DNA of 33,758 nucleotides from Mycoplasmatota bacterium (GCA_016342455.1 JAEIOE010000023.1:1-33758); one strand, 5' to 3'; counted from the first letter of the stretch, positions 8,461-18,769 are shown. A program made the numbers and translations. The notes: generated by a model from the sequence alone, not told the origin.

Positions 8461-9501
8461 TTAATCATAACGTTTTGATGCTAATCTAATGATTAGTGTA
8501 TAGAAACCAATCACAATCATTTCAATAAAGAATAGCACCCATGATAGAGCAGCTGAATACGCCCTACCGTAGTTAACCTCATCGGTTAATGTTCCTCCTA
8601 ATGAACCTGATTCATCAGAAGTTATTGTAATAATTCGAACCAGTGCATTATTTGAAAGATTCGAATAAACAATCGTTGTGTAGATAATATTGATATATAT
8701 TAAAGGAATCATTGCCGGCAAAGTTATCTTCCAAAACAATTCCCACATCGATGCCCCATCAATCTTCGCTGCTTCATAAATGGATTTATCCATCTTTTGA
8801 AGACCTGCTAGGAAGATGAGTATCTGTACTCCTGATAACCAAAGAATTAACACAATCTTACCAAAAGCTCCAATGATAACATCACTTAAAGCAACCGGTA
8901 AATACTCAGATAACAAACGACTAATCATTCCATTCGCTATTGCTGGTACAGTCAGTAAAGCGTTTCTTTCAAAATTCGCTAACATATTCCCTGAAAGTAA
9001 AATAACCGGGATAAAGAAAATTAATCTAAAAATTGCTCTGCCTTTAATTTTTTGGTTTAACATCATTGCCAATAATAAGGCAAATATTACAACCAGTGGA
9101 ACCACTGTTGAAATATCTTGAAAACTGCTTAAAATTTGCTTCAAATGGAATGGCTCTTCTGTAAAGATTCGCTTAAACTGAGTAAAATTTTGCCACTCCC
9201 CAGTAATCTGCCACCCGACATTGTTAATAAAATAATACTTATCTGATAGGGCCATTCTAATCGACTTGAATAGGATTGGTAAACTGATATAAAGCATTCC
9301 AATGAACCAAGGCGATATAAAGGCTAAGGCATATACTGTTTTTTTAATTCTATTTGGTAATTTCTTAAATTTCTTATTTAGGAACGTCAAGCCTGTATAT
9401 TTAAATATAAACTTGAAACCAGTCCCAATACCCTTTTTAATCTTTAACCAAATACTTTCTATTTGTTTCAATAGGTTTTCTATGATTAGGCTTTTTCTCA
9501 T
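8461..9501 (-). CDS. carbohydrate ABC transporter permease (MalF-type)
   Basis: A 346-aa membrane protein with a basic N-terminal cytoplasmic stretch (about 1-55), a first helix at about 56-78, and the EAA loop YEAAKIDGA (about 242-250). The long N-terminus and size fit MalF/LplB-type permeases that pair with the MalG-type protein encoded next. The ATG overlaps the TGA stop of the DUF5696 gene (ATGA), so translation is probably coupled. A GGGGTGAT site lies upstream. Together the two would form one membrane pore; which of the two binding proteins feeds it is not evident from sequence. Confidence 0.9.
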   Translation of the reverse strand: MRKSLIIENLLKQIESIWLKIKKGIGTGFKFIFKYTGLTFLNKKFKKLPNRIKKTVYALAFISPWFIGMLYISLPILFKSIRMALSDKYYFINNVGWQITGEWQNFTQFKRIFTEEPFHLKQILSSFQDISTVVPLVVIFALLLAMMLNQKIKGRAIFRLIFFIPVILLSGNMLANFERNALLTVPAIANGMISRLLSEYLPVALSDVIIGAFGKIVLILWLSGVQILIFLAGLQKMDKSIYEAAKIDGASMWELFWKITLPAMIPLIYINIIYTTIVYSNLSNNALVRIITITSDESGSLGGTLTDEVNYGRAYSAALSWVLFFIEMIVIGFYTLIIRLASKRYD

Positions 9502-11822
9502 GATAAAATCACCCCATAAGAATTCGCCTTAATCACTCCACCACTAACGAATTGATCGATATTTGTATAGTTTACATAAAGCTTAATACCATTATCATAA
9601 ACTACTTCCGCTACTCCCTCTCTTACATATCTATGATTCAACATTTGCGCGCCTTCCACTCTTTGAAGAGCAGACAAGATATCTTCACTGACATCAACGA
9701 TGGTTGATTTCCATAAATCAAATTCTGATGTGTAGATATACTCAGAATTCGTATATCTTAGTAAATGTGTTGATTCTTTTGTAATTAAGAAAGACGGTGT
9801 AATTCCGTATTCAATCAGTCTTAATTCGAAGATATTATAATCAGAAATATAATTAACATAGCTTGAATACTGATTTACAGAACCACTTAATACTAATTGA
9901 ATAAAAGGAATCGAATCGCTAATATATGCATACTTGTTTGATTCAATTGGCGAATCGTAGTAAGCATTAATATATTTCCATAAATAGGAATTCGGTTCAT
10001 AAAGACCCATTGAATATTCTTCTAAAGAGCTAAGTTCAGCCTCTAATATTTCAATAGATTGATTACGATAAACATTTTCTGAATTGTCTCGATAAGTAAA
10101 TAAATTACTACCCACTGAGTCAAATACAAAGTTATCCATTCCATATTTGCTATAGAAGTCTTCATAGCTTAGCAATGAATCAGCAATCTCATCAGGTGAC
10201 TTAAAGTAAGTAGTTCTAAATAAAGAAGATCTTACTTCGTTCGTCGCAAAATTAGATAAGGTAATCTTTTTTATCGTATGCGATCCCAAAGCCGAAGAAA
10301 AGGCAATTAATGGGTTTGAATAAAATGATATATCCACATCATGAGCTTCTAAGTAGGCTAACATTTCCGAAAAATCTTTCTTCCCACCTAGAATATTCGC
10401 TATTTTTGGACTATCTGTTTGATTATCATAGAAGCCACCCCTATTCCAAGCAAAGTATACTAAGTTTAAATCAGTAAGGTTACTACTAGATAATTGCGCT
10501 ACGATATCAATTACATCAAGATATTGAGTCATCTCAATATAGTTTTTACCGAATAATCCGTTTTTATAATCCATCCCTAATATAAATAGGTTAATGGCAG
10601 TCTTTAACTCTTGTTTTTCTAATTCTAATAACTCCCTGAATTTTAAAGCCATTCCCGAATAACTTGCTTCTTCATTTGATAAGAAGTGATATTCAACAGT
10701 AAAATCTGTTTGGTAAGGCAACTCATTAATCATTTGGAAACTATCACCCTCATTTGTTGAAGTTTGGATAGAATACCTTTCCCTTACTATAAACTTAGCG
10801 AAGGTAGTGTTCATCAGATAGGAGTTATAACCATACGGGTAGGAATGAATCTCAGCGTAAGCATCCCCTTCGGTAATCACCGATAAAAACGCTGCTTGTT
10901 TATAACCATGATTCACTCCAAATACTGGCATGGAAGCTGTTAATTCATCTTGTAAGTAATAGGTTGAATCTTTCGTACTATACTTTAATACTCCTTCATC
11001 TTGACCATAAATTCTTTTTACATAAGCCGTTGATGAACGATTATCGGTATAACGGATTAATCCTCCTGAACCATCAGGAATGAAAGAGTATCCGTTTATT
11101 TCATAATTATTAGATCCAAAATACGGGAAGATATATACTGATTTCAAACGATAACTAATCAATTGCGTATCTGTTGTTCCATCAATATTTAATACTTGTT
11201 TTTCAATATCTCCTTCTGTTAAGGTATCTATTGGTAAATTCACTACTAATTTGTCAGCTGCTATTGATACATTTACATCAAAACTAATCGCTAAATCATT
11301 AAATTCAATATGAGCGACTACTCCATCTTCTAAACTCTCATAATCATAAGTGGTAGACACATTATATTTCGATCCAGATAAATATGATTTTGAGTCATCA
11401 ACCAAAATATTATCTAAATTGTAATACTCAATCACAACCCCTGACTCAACAAAGTACTTAGAAGTACCTGAAAGCATCATTTGACGGTATTCTGGATAAA
11501 CCGAATACCAAAGATAACCAGATGCCTTATCATACACAGCTACATTAAAGTTGCGTTCATAGATATATAGTTCTAAATCATCTGTTTCAGCGACTAACTT
11601 AAAGCCACCAATCAATAATTCTCCTAAGTAATCATCTGGAATACTAACCAATTCTTCATTCTCAGGCTGACCAAAGAAGTTTGAATCTGTAGATATCTCA
11701 TAACTAGTATCAATGGATACTGAAACTTGTTCCGAAATTGCTTTTGCGTTAATTAGGACTGAAGTGATTGCTAGTAAGAATACAACTAAAACAAAACTTA
11801 GGATAATCTTCTTCTTATTCAC
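9498..11822 (-). CDS. DUF5696-type membrane-anchored or exported protein, GH-like fold suspected
   Basis: 774 aa with an N-terminal hydrophobic segment (about 6-25) lacking a lipobox, so probably an uncleaved anchor or ordinary signal peptide. From memory this resembles DUF5696 proteins found beside ABC permeases and Yip1-family proteins in Firmicutes. The N-terminal half is beta-rich (about 60-390) with a NGYSFIPDGSGG segment (243-254). The C-terminal half reads like an alpha/beta barrel: LNLVYFAWNRGG (452-463), DNFVFDSVG (563-571), ISDSIPFIQLVLSG (634-647), and a terminal beta domain ending NSYGVILS. This order recalls clan GH-D/GH101-type hydrolases, but I cannot assign catalytic residues. 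The start is GTG at 11822, chosen because AAGGAAG lies 9 nt upstream; it overlaps the previous stop by 8 bp. The role in the transporter is unknown. Confidence 0.8.
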   Translation of the reverse strand: MNKKKIILSFVLVVFLLAITSVLINAKAISEQVSVSIDTSYEISTDSNFFGQPENEELVSIPDDYLGELLIGGFKLVAETDDLELYIYERNFNVAVYDKASGYLWYSVYPEYRQMMLSGTSKYFVESGVVIEYYNLDNILVDDSKSYLSGSKYNVSTTYDYESLEDGVVAHIEFNDLAISFDVNVSIAADKLVVNLPIDTLTEGDIEKQVLNIDGTTDTQLISYRLKSVYIFPYFGSNNYEINGYSFIPDGSGGLIRYTDNRSSTAYVKRIYGQDEGVLKYSTKDSTYYLQDELTASMPVFGVNHGYKQAAFLSVITEGDAYAEIHSYPYGYNSYLMNTTFAKFIVRERYSIQTSTNEGDSFQMINELPYQTDFTVEYHFLSNEEASYSGMALKFRELLELEKQELKTAINLFILGMDYKNGLFGKNYIEMTQYLDVIDIVAQLSSSNLTDLNLVYFAWNRGGFYDNQTDSPKIANILGGKKDFSEMLAYLEAHDVDISFYSNPLIAFSSALGSHTIKKITLSNFATNEVRSSLFRTTYFKSPDEIADSLLSYEDFYSKYGMDNFVFDSVGSNLFTYRDNSENVYRNQSIEILEAELSSLEEYSMGLYEPNSYLWKYINAYYDSPIESNKYAYISDSIPFIQLVLSGSVNQYSSYVNYISDYNIFELRLIEYGITPSFLITKESTHLLRYTNSEYIYTSEFDLWKSTIVDVSEDILSALQRVEGAQMLNHRYVREGVAEVVYDNGIKLYVNYTNIDQFVSGGVIKANSYGVILS

Positions 11823-13920
11823 GGAGAATCACTTCCTTTATAATGTCTGTTCCAAAGTTCACAACTTGAGTAACCATTAGGTAAACCATTAACAGAATGA
11901 TAATGATAATAATCATAAAGATAATGCTCAAGAAGATATTTACTAAGGTTTGAGACACTGAGTAATTGTGAGTATCTTTAATATTGAAGAACACTAAGAA
12001 TACGCACCAAGCAGTTGCTATAAAAAAGCCTAAATAATAAATAAATGATTCATTCAACGTTAAAACATTAGAAATGATTATTAAAATAGGGTAAATAATA
12101 ATAATTGGCATTAAAGACCCAATTAAGTTAATAAAGGTAGTCTTAAATGTTCCTTCACCTTCCATCAATGAAGACATTAAGTAATTCGATATGATAAATA
12201 TCACAATTGGAATCACTATCTTCAAGCCTTCTTTTACAAGGATGGTTTGTTCTATAATTACATTATTAAAGATAAAGCCTGTATAAAGTAAACTTGCGAT
12301 ATGAATCACAAATAATAAGCCTAAGATAAGCCATGCCGATAACATCGAGGCTCGTTTTTCTACTTTAACTCCATAGATTGCATCAAATGGGTTTTTGATA
12401 AAGTGGAACATATAGAAGAATTGCCGTATTGGTTTTACTTTTAAGACCTTAGTTTTCGTTGTTCCAACAAATCCTAAGTAGTTATATCTTCTATTTGTTA
12501 GTTTTACTAAATTAAACAAAAGAATAAAACCAAATATGAAATAGATAATTGAGGTCATATTCTCTATCAAGAAAATATTCCTAACTTCCCAAAATGCTTC
12601 TGAATAATGTTCTTGATCTCTACATATTTCAAAGTTTTCCATTGCTAATTCATAGTCTTGGTCCATCATACGTCCAAGTCCTATTCCTTGATAAGCAACG
12701 TCTAACATAGAATTGTATCTTAAAACTTCTTCCCAAACTCCAATGCTTTCAGAGTACATTGCATGATTATATAAATCCAATGCTTCATGTACCTTCTTAG
12801 CGAAAAGTGTTTCTCTAAATATTTGAATAGAATTTCTATTCGCATTATCGTCGATAACATAAATATTATTTTTAGAATCTAAAGCTATTGTTGATGCAGA
12901 AACTAATAATCCTAATTTGTCATTTCCAACTCCAGGACCACCCCATGTAAACAAGAGGTTTCCTAAGTTGTCATACTCGAATAAGAATCCTGATGATGTC
13001 ACACAAAATACGTTTTCAACATCTCCAATCCAAGCATCGACAATATTGTTATAAACAAACATATCATCTTCGAAATAATTGATTCCTCCGATGTTAATCT
13101 TTTTCAGATTATCTCCTTGACTGTCTTCATTGCTATTTTGAGTAACAGTGTAAAAATAGCCTTTTCCATCCATCGCTACATTGTAAACAGGTGTTGGAAT
13201 ATTTTTTGTTAAATAGACATTGTCATTGTATTGATAAAGAATTCTTTCAATACGATCCCATAGACTTAAATCAACGTAATTGCTTGCAAAATAATCAACG
13301 AAGCGATTACTTGAATTAATCATCAGTACACCTGAAGTTGTTCCTTCATTAACAACGTACATCGTATGGTTTTTATCTACTGCAATTTTTATAGGTCTAA
13401 ATATGAAATTATCCACTTCTAAGATGTGACTGCTTGGTGTAGAAAAAGTATCTACTAAGGTAATTGAAGTTTCAGGATCAATTGCTTCCTTATCAAATTC
13501 CCATATGTAAATGGAACCAAGATCTTCATTGGTTTTTCCTAAGCCATAATCAGCGACATAGATAAAGTCATCCACTACATGTATCCCTAGTGGTTTCACT
13601 AATAGGTCAGTACCAAATGAAGTAACTACTTCTAAATCAGGGTCTAGTATCACAATTCTTTGATTCCCTGTATCCGCTATGTACATATAATCATCTTCAT
13701 CGATGAACATATCTTTAGCCGAATCTAAAGTGGTCCCATCTGATAGATAACGTATCATATCTATCGCTTCATAAGCTTCACTAGTTTCTACTAACTCATC
13801 TTCTCTATCAAGAGTATAAGTTTTGTAAGCAGATTTCGCTTCTAAAGAAACAGTGAAAGCCATCAGCATTATTAAATTAAGTGTTAGTACTAATAAAAGC
13901 AATAATTTCTTAATTTTCAT
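11815..13920 (-). CDS. NHL-repeat / TPR-like / Yip1-family membrane protein
   Basis: 701 aa. A hydrophobic N-terminal signal or anchor (about 5-28) is followed by a beta-propeller of NHL-like repeats (about 55-375; DEDDYMYIADTGNQRIVILD is one). Next come a short TPR-like helical region (about 378-445; YSESIGVWEEVLR, YELAMENFEICRD), one transmembrane helix (about 453-472) and a C-terminal Yip1-like domain with about five helices (about 500-695; starts near KNPFDAIYGVK). The propeller and TPR would face outside, the Yip1 part sits in the membrane. It lies between two permease pairs and directly before DUF5696, so I infer an accessory subunit of the uptake machinery. Only a weak ribosome binding site (GGGAA) is visible, 1 bp after the previous stop. 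Function is not established. Confidence 0.8.
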   Translation of the reverse strand: MKIKKLLLLLVLTLNLIMLMAFTVSLEAKSAYKTYTLDREDELVETSEAYEAIDMIRYLSDGTTLDSAKDMFIDEDDYMYIADTGNQRIVILDPDLEVVTSFGTDLLVKPLGIHVVDDFIYVADYGLGKTNEDLGSIYIWEFDKEAIDPETSITLVDTFSTPSSHILEVDNFIFRPIKIAVDKNHTMYVVNEGTTSGVLMINSSNRFVDYFASNYVDLSLWDRIERILYQYNDNVYLTKNIPTPVYNVAMDGKGYFYTVTQNSNEDSQGDNLKKINIGGINYFEDDMFVYNNIVDAWIGDVENVFCVTSSGFLFEYDNLGNLLFTWGGPGVGNDKLGLLVSASTIALDSKNNIYVIDDNANRNSIQIFRETLFAKKVHEALDLYNHAMYSESIGVWEEVLRYNSMLDVAYQGIGLGRMMDQDYELAMENFEICRDQEHYSEAFWEVRNIFLIENMTSIIYFIFGFILLFNLVKLTNRRYNYLGFVGTTKTKVLKVKPIRQFFYMFHFIKNPFDAIYGVKVEKRASMLSAWLILGLLFVIHIASLLYTGFIFNNVIIEQTILVKEGLKIVIPIVIFIISNYLMSSLMEGEGTFKTTFINLIGSLMPIIIIYPILIIISNVLTLNESFIYYLGFFIATAWCVFLVFFNIKDTHNYSVSQTLVNIFLSIIFMIIIIIILLMVYLMVTQVVNFGTDIIKEVILRE

Positions 13921-13921
13921 A

Positions 13922-14872
13922 TTATTTTATTCCCGAGTGAGCCATTGTATTCATCACATTTTTCTGTAGTAAGATAAATAATACTATATTTGGAACAAAT
14001 ATTATTAAACTGGCCGCAGCTGACATACCTTGTGCCGCAATCGCAGAGTTACCTAAGGTCAATGTTGAGAAATAATAAGGCAGAGTTTTTAACGCTTCAT
14101 TATCTACATATAATGATGAAGTTTCAATATTGTTCCAAGAAGCTTGGAATGCAAGTATCGCTACTGTCATTAATGCAGGTTTTACTAAAGGCATTACTAT
14201 TTTTGTATAAATTTTCCAGTTATTCGCACCGTCAATAACCGCTGATTCATATAGTTCTCTTGGTACTTGATCCATAAACTGTTTTACTAAGAAAACACCT
14301 ACAGGCATTGCAAGTAACGGAATGATATGACTAAACATATTATTCGTTAATCCGAGTGAACTCATTACAATAAATCTTGGAACTGCGATAGCTACTGGTA
14401 CAATCATAATCGCTATTTGATTTAAACCAAATAGTGCCTTCTTCCCTTTATATTTTAGGAAAGAGAAAGAATAAGCAGCGAGTGAACCAAGCAATATAGA
14501 TAAGAATATCGTAACTGTAGTTGACACCACTGAGTTAAATAGATATCTAAGGAAAGGCACTCCTGTTTGTGAAGCCGCAATAAACAGGCTTCTAAAATTC
14601 TCGAAAGTAATTCTTGATGCAAATATTCTCGGTGGATATGCATATAGTTCCGATAACGGTTTAAATGCATGTGAGAATATATAAATAAGTGGCAAGACTG
14701 TAATAAGAAGCATTGGTAACATTAAAAAGATAAACTTTAGTTGAGAAACATGGAAACAACTAGGATTAATCTTGATTCCTTGGAATCGTTTCATATTTCT
14801 TCTTGCTTTTCTAAGGTATTTTCTTTTTACTCTTTCTGTCTTTGTTAACTCTTGGTTTCTAAGTTTTATCAT
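13922..14872 (-). CDS. carbohydrate ABC transporter permease (MalG-type)
   Basis: 316 aa with a very basic N-terminus (about 1-35), then about six helices. The EAA-type loop reads LYESAVIDGANN (about 207-218), with Glu209 and the Asp-Gly pair kept. It belongs to the MalG side and pairs with the permease encoded just upstream; its ATG overlaps that gene's TGA (ATGA). A GGGGAG site precedes the start. Its loop sequence differs clearly from that of the other MalG-type protein (7489-8445), so the two pairs are not recent duplicates. Confidence 0.9.
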   Translation of the reverse strand: MIKLRNQELTKTERVKRKYLRKARRNMKRFQGIKINPSCFHVSQLKFIFLMLPMLLITVLPLIYIFSHAFKPLSELYAYPPRIFASRITFENFRSLFIAASQTGVPFLRYLFNSVVSTTVTIFLSILLGSLAAYSFSFLKYKGKKALFGLNQIAIMIVPVAIAVPRFIVMSSLGLTNNMFSHIIPLLAMPVGVFLVKQFMDQVPRELYESAVIDGANNWKIYTKIVMPLVKPALMTVAILAFQASWNNIETSSLYVDNEALKTLPYYFSTLTLGNSAIAAQGMSAAASLIIFVPNIVLFILLQKNVMNTMAHSGIK

Positions 14873-15780
14873 CGTATCTTCTTCTCCCCAAATAATTTAA
14901 TGGAGAAACTATAGAACACCATAACAATTGAAAGCAAGACAACTGACATAGCGGAAGCATAACCCATTTCATATCGACCGAAACCATAATCGTTCATATG
15001 GTCAACAATTAGCCAACCGGCTAATTGAGGTGGTGGAATAGAACCGGATAGTGCAGCTGCCAATCCAGCAGCGTTAAATGTACCAACTACAGCCATAACC
15101 GCTCCAAATAACATCTGCGGTTTCATTGATGGGATGGTAATATAGAAAATCTCTTGCCAGCGATTTTTCAATCCATCCACATAGGCTGCTTCATATAAAT
15201 CTTTATCTACATTTAGAATTCCGGATAACATTGCTAGAAATCCTACTGACATAGAAGACCAAAGGCCTACAAATATCATAATTCCAAATATCATTCTTGT
15301 ATCTTGGAGCCATTGAACTGGCTCATTGATAATTCCTAGATTCAATAAGAAGTAATTTAAATATCCTCTCGTATCCCCAGAAAACATAACCTTCCAAATA
15401 ACAGTCATCAACACCCCACTAGTTAAAGAAGGTGAATAGAGAATGATTGCTAAGACAGTACGAAGCTTAGGGGCTACTTGAGCCAATAGCCAAGCCATCA
15501 TAAAGGCGATAATATAACCGATAGGTCCAATGATTAACGCGTATTTAATCGTTGTTGGTAAGGCATATTGCATAAAGTCTGAATCTTGTGTAAATAAGTT
15601 AATGTAATTTTGGAATCCAACAAAAGATGGAAAATTTATTGTATCGTAATAGGTTAGTGATAAAATCACAGATATTAAGATCAATAAGACTACAAAAGTA
15701 AAGAATACAAGGAAGTACGGTAGGATAAACAAATAAGAGTCATTGAATTTCTTTTTCTTCATCGTTGTTTTATTAGTCAT
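14869..15780 (-). CDS. carbohydrate ABC transporter permease (MalF-type), start corrected
   Basis: A MalF-type permease with the EAA loop LYEAAYVDGLKNR at about residue 195-205 and a final segment with FGRYEMGYASAMSVV. An in-frame ATG exists at 15819, but I chose the ATG at 15780 (about 303 aa) because AAGGAGG lies 9 nt upstream of it; the ATG at 15786 is only 3 nt from the same site, and the one at 15819 lies within the upstream gene without such a site. The chosen start overlaps the stop of the 998-aa binding protein by 8 bp (ATGACTAA), so translation is probably coupled. It forms the first permease pair with 13922-14872. Confidence 0.85.
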   Translation of the reverse strand: MTNKTTMKKKKFNDSYLFILPYFLVFFTFVVLLILISVILSLTYYDTINFPSFVGFQNYINLFTQDSDFMQYALPTTIKYALIIGPIGYIIAFMMAWLLAQVAPKLRTVLAIILYSPSLTSGVLMTVIWKVMFSGDTRGYLNYFLLNLGIINEPVQWLQDTRMIFGIMIFVGLWSSMSVGFLAMLSGILNVDKDLYEAAYVDGLKNRWQEIFYITIPSMKPQMLFGAVMAVVGTFNAAGLAAALSGSIPPPQLAGWLIVDHMNDYGFGRYEMGYASAMSVVLLSIVMVFYSFSIKLFGEKKIR

Positions 15781-18769
15781 CGCCATATTCCTCCTTAATC
15801 CAAGTTGAAATGTTTTCATCCATTGGAACTATATAAGGAATTCCGTCTGGATTATTTACTGATAAATATCCAAACTCATCATTCTTTCTTGACAACTCTC
15901 TAATAATCCTAGGAATAGACTCGTTAATCGCAACTAAGACATTGTCTTGGTCAATTACTACTTTATTCCAAATATTAGATAACTCTCTTTCTACTATGTA
16001 ACTACCCGGTGTAACAGCAGGTAATCTAGACCACATCGCTTGTTCAGCTATCGTATCTTTAACGCCTTCGTTCCAAACGGATTGTTTCATTGCGTTCATA
16101 TTCGCTGAGATTAGTAAGTATTTCTCTCCTAAACTCGTTTTAATGTTTTGCATATATTTAATCTGTGTTTCGGTAGAATTCCACCATTTAATTAATGCCC
16201 AAGCTTCTTCTGTCATATTTGAATTTGAGAAGAGAATAGAAGTCTTACCATAAGTAGGTGACCATCTCTCCACAGTATCAGAATCAGCATTATAAGTGCC
16301 AGGAAGCACAGCGACTCCCCATTGTCCTGATAATTCTGGAGCTGCGTATTGTAATTGTAAATATAAATCAATAGTTGAAATACCAATAGGCATATCTCCT
16401 GAACGGAAATGTTCAAAGAAACTAGATACTTGTAATGGTAAATCATAGATAGTAAACAAATCAGTCATGAATTCGACTGCTCTAATCGTGTCTGAATCCA
16501 TTAAAGTTGAATACACACCATTTTCAGTGTAGATTTCTCCACCAAACTGATAAATAAATGGTGAGGTAAATCCAAATCCTTTATAAGAAGTATCTCCACC
16601 TAATGGATGATAAAAATTCATTTGGTGAGACTGTAAGATTGGTAACATATCAATCACATCATCCCAAGTATCTGGAACTTCTAAGTCAAGATATTCCATA
16701 ATATCCTTACGGTAGAACAGTAAAAATACGCTTTGTGTTTCAGGTATTGCATACACCCCATCTTCAAAGATTACAGGAGTAAAATTGTTTGCGTAATAAT
16801 TCGTAGCTACTTCATCGAAACCTTCCAATTTAGACATATCCTCCAACATACCTCTTAATGCATAGGCATATGGAACCCAACTGTCTATTGATAAAACAAC
16901 ATCTGGATTATCGTTCGTTGCGTTCGATAACACCACTTTTTGGGTATTGTTCATAATCGAACACTTCACCGAAACTCCAGTATCGGCCGAAAAGCCTTGG
17001 TCAATCATCGATTGAATAATATCTAAGTATAGGTTTGATTGTCCAACCCATACTTCTAAGGTATCTTCATCGACATCATTATCGTTGTATCTTGTATCAA
17101 AGAAAGAATAAAAGAAACTTCTAATTCCATCCCATACTTTTCTAAAGAATGATCCATTTGGATCTGGTAATTCAACGTTATTTGATAAATAGATACAATC
17201 TACAGATAAGGGTTCTGAAATTAAATAAGAAACAGCATTACCAATTAATTGATAAGCAGAACCTGAACCTTCTGAGAATTCAGTTAATTTAGAGCCAATC
17301 TTATTTGGCGTTCTTGCAATTCTTCTTAATTGCTTCGCCGCTACATTAAGTGTTGTTGCTTCTCCAACGTTGTCAGATCCTGTATCTAAGTCATCAATAA
17401 TAATATAGATTTCTTCTAAGCGAGTTGCGTAAGCTAAGAGTTGTTCCTCTAAATCTGGAATATACTTTAAGATATTCCAGTCCAATGTATCTGTATTATT
17501 TCCACCGGTTATCGTTTGCACTTCTAAACTAATAGCAGAAATAGAATCCATAATTTCATTTAATTCATCAACATAGCTCATATAAGGAGCTACAGTTGAT
17601 TCTATGGTTAAGGTATGCGTACCGCTCTCTAAGTAAAAGAAGAAAGCTCCTGAATCATTTCCTAATGTTACGTTTGAATATTTTTTTGAGGTAGGGAATA
17701 AATATCCTTCTAACTCAGAGAAAGGTATTTCTCCATCAATATAGATATTCTTTGCCGCTGCGATTCCTAAATTCGTATCATGCATCGCTTTGAAAGACAT
17801 ATTGAAGAATCCACTTACTGCTACTTCAAATTCATAAGTAGCTAAGGTTCCACCTCTACTGCTTGAAGATCCATCTAGTTGATTTAAAACTGTATTTTTA
17901 TAACTATAAGGAGTCATCGCTGATTCTTTATAATAACTAGACTTCACTTCTAAGTCATTCTTATAAACAAAAGACTCTCCTTCAATTTGAATAAATGATG
18001 AACTTGTTGTAGAAGTTATGGCTGCATTATCTTGATTTGAATACTCTGAATAATCAATTAAATCAGTTTGTCCTTTAATGTAAGCATCCCCTATATACAT
18101 AGGTATGCTTAAATTGGTAATAGATATTTCATTGACACCTTCATGTAATAAGAATTTGTAGTTATCACTTACATATGAGTTATAGTCATCAAAATAATAC
18201 TTCGACCATGCGATAACAGATTCACTTGTTGGTAATAATTCATTACCATAGCGATTATATCTAGCGTCTTCTGGTAATTCTTTTATTTCCCATAAAACCT
18301 CTAATTCTAATTCAGCTAGTTCGTTATACTGACTTTCTCCATTCACAGTAATACTAATAGTAGGTATCGTATAAAACTCATCAGGAATCAAGAAATCTAT
18401 TCCTAACTCATAAAGACCCTCACTGTCAACAATTACATCAAAACTAAGAGTTTCATCTTCATTAAGAGCAACTACTTTCGTTGAATGGTACTGAGAATCC
18501 ACGAAAAACGTGATATCAGGGTTTGAGCCTTGAAAATCACTAATGCTAATTCTTTCTTCAACTTTCGAAATAAGGTTAAATTCTTCTAACCATTGATTCA
18601 ATCTACGATAGTAGGTATTATTTCGAAAATCGCTTAAATTAAATGAATCATCTGCTTCTAAAACAGTTGATGTATCCGGTAATGTTTTTGATAGAACTGT
18701 AGTTATTCTGAACATAGCTATGATAAAAAAGTTTAGTATGAGTAAAGTAACTAAGAAAAATTTCTTCAT
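15773..18769 (-). CDS. membrane-anchored extracellular solute-binding protein with a large N-terminal beta-rich extension
   Basis: 998 aa from the ATG at 18769. This start gives MKKFFLVTLL directly and has GGGGG 5 nt upstream; an in-frame extension to 18796 would lie inside the hairpin region and is unlikely. The N-terminal helix (about 4-22) has no lipobox Cys, unlike the other binding protein. Residues about 30-260 and 262-420 are beta-rich; the second part begins IQIEGESFVYKND, which resembles CBM6/CBM35-like modules. A helical linker follows (about 420-475). Residues about 565-998 form a type-1 sugar-binding domain (YAIPETQSVFLLFYRKDIME, WALIKWWNS). Normal binding proteins are 400-550 aa, so this one carries over 500 extra residues. 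It may grip a polymer end while loading the permeases (inference). Its ribosome binding site can be hidden in a hairpin (18775-18789). Confidence 0.85.
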   Translation of the reverse strand: MKKFFLVTLLILNFFIIAMFRITTVLSKTLPDTSTVLEADDSFNLSDFRNNTYYRRLNQWLEEFNLISKVEERISISDFQGSNPDITFFVDSQYHSTKVVALNEDETLSFDVIVDSEGLYELGIDFLIPDEFYTIPTISITVNGESQYNELAELELEVLWEIKELPEDARYNRYGNELLPTSESVIAWSKYYFDDYNSYVSDNYKFLLHEGVNEISITNLSIPMYIGDAYIKGQTDLIDYSEYSNQDNAAITSTTSSSFIQIEGESFVYKNDLEVKSSYYKESAMTPYSYKNTVLNQLDGSSSSRGGTLATYEFEVAVSGFFNMSFKAMHDTNLGIAAAKNIYIDGEIPFSELEGYLFPTSKKYSNVTLGNDSGAFFFYLESGTHTLTIESTVAPYMSYVDELNEIMDSISAISLEVQTITGGNNTDTLDWNILKYIPDLEEQLLAYATRLEEIYIIIDDLDTGSDNVGEATTLNVAAKQLRRIARTPNKIGSKLTEFSEGSGSAYQLIGNAVSYLISEPLSVDCIYLSNNVELPDPNGSFFRKVWDGIRSFFYSFFDTRYNDNDVDEDTLEVWVGQSNLYLDIIQSMIDQGFSADTGVSVKCSIMNNTQKVVLSNATNDNPDVVLSIDSWVPYAYALRGMLEDMSKLEGFDEVATNYYANNFTPVIFEDGVYAIPETQSVFLLFYRKDIMEYLDLEVPDTWDDVIDMLPILQSHQMNFYHPLGGDTSYKGFGFTSPFIYQFGGEIYTENGVYSTLMDSDTIRAVEFMTDLFTIYDLPLQVSSFFEHFRSGDMPIGISTIDLYLQLQYAAPELSGQWGVAVLPGTYNADSDTVERWSPTYGKTSILFSNSNMTEEAWALIKWWNSTETQIKYMQNIKTSLGEKYLLISANMNAMKQSVWNEGVKDTIAEQAMWSRLPAVTPGSYIVERELSNIWNKVVIDQDNVLVAINESIPRIIRELSRKNDEFGYLSVNNPDGIPYIVPMDENISTWIKEEYGDD

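Noticed and set aside
15781-15819. Upstream start (15819) for the first MalF-type permease
   Set aside because: It would lie inside the 998-aa gene without a ribosome binding site, whereas the ATG at 15780 has AAGGAGG at 9 nt.
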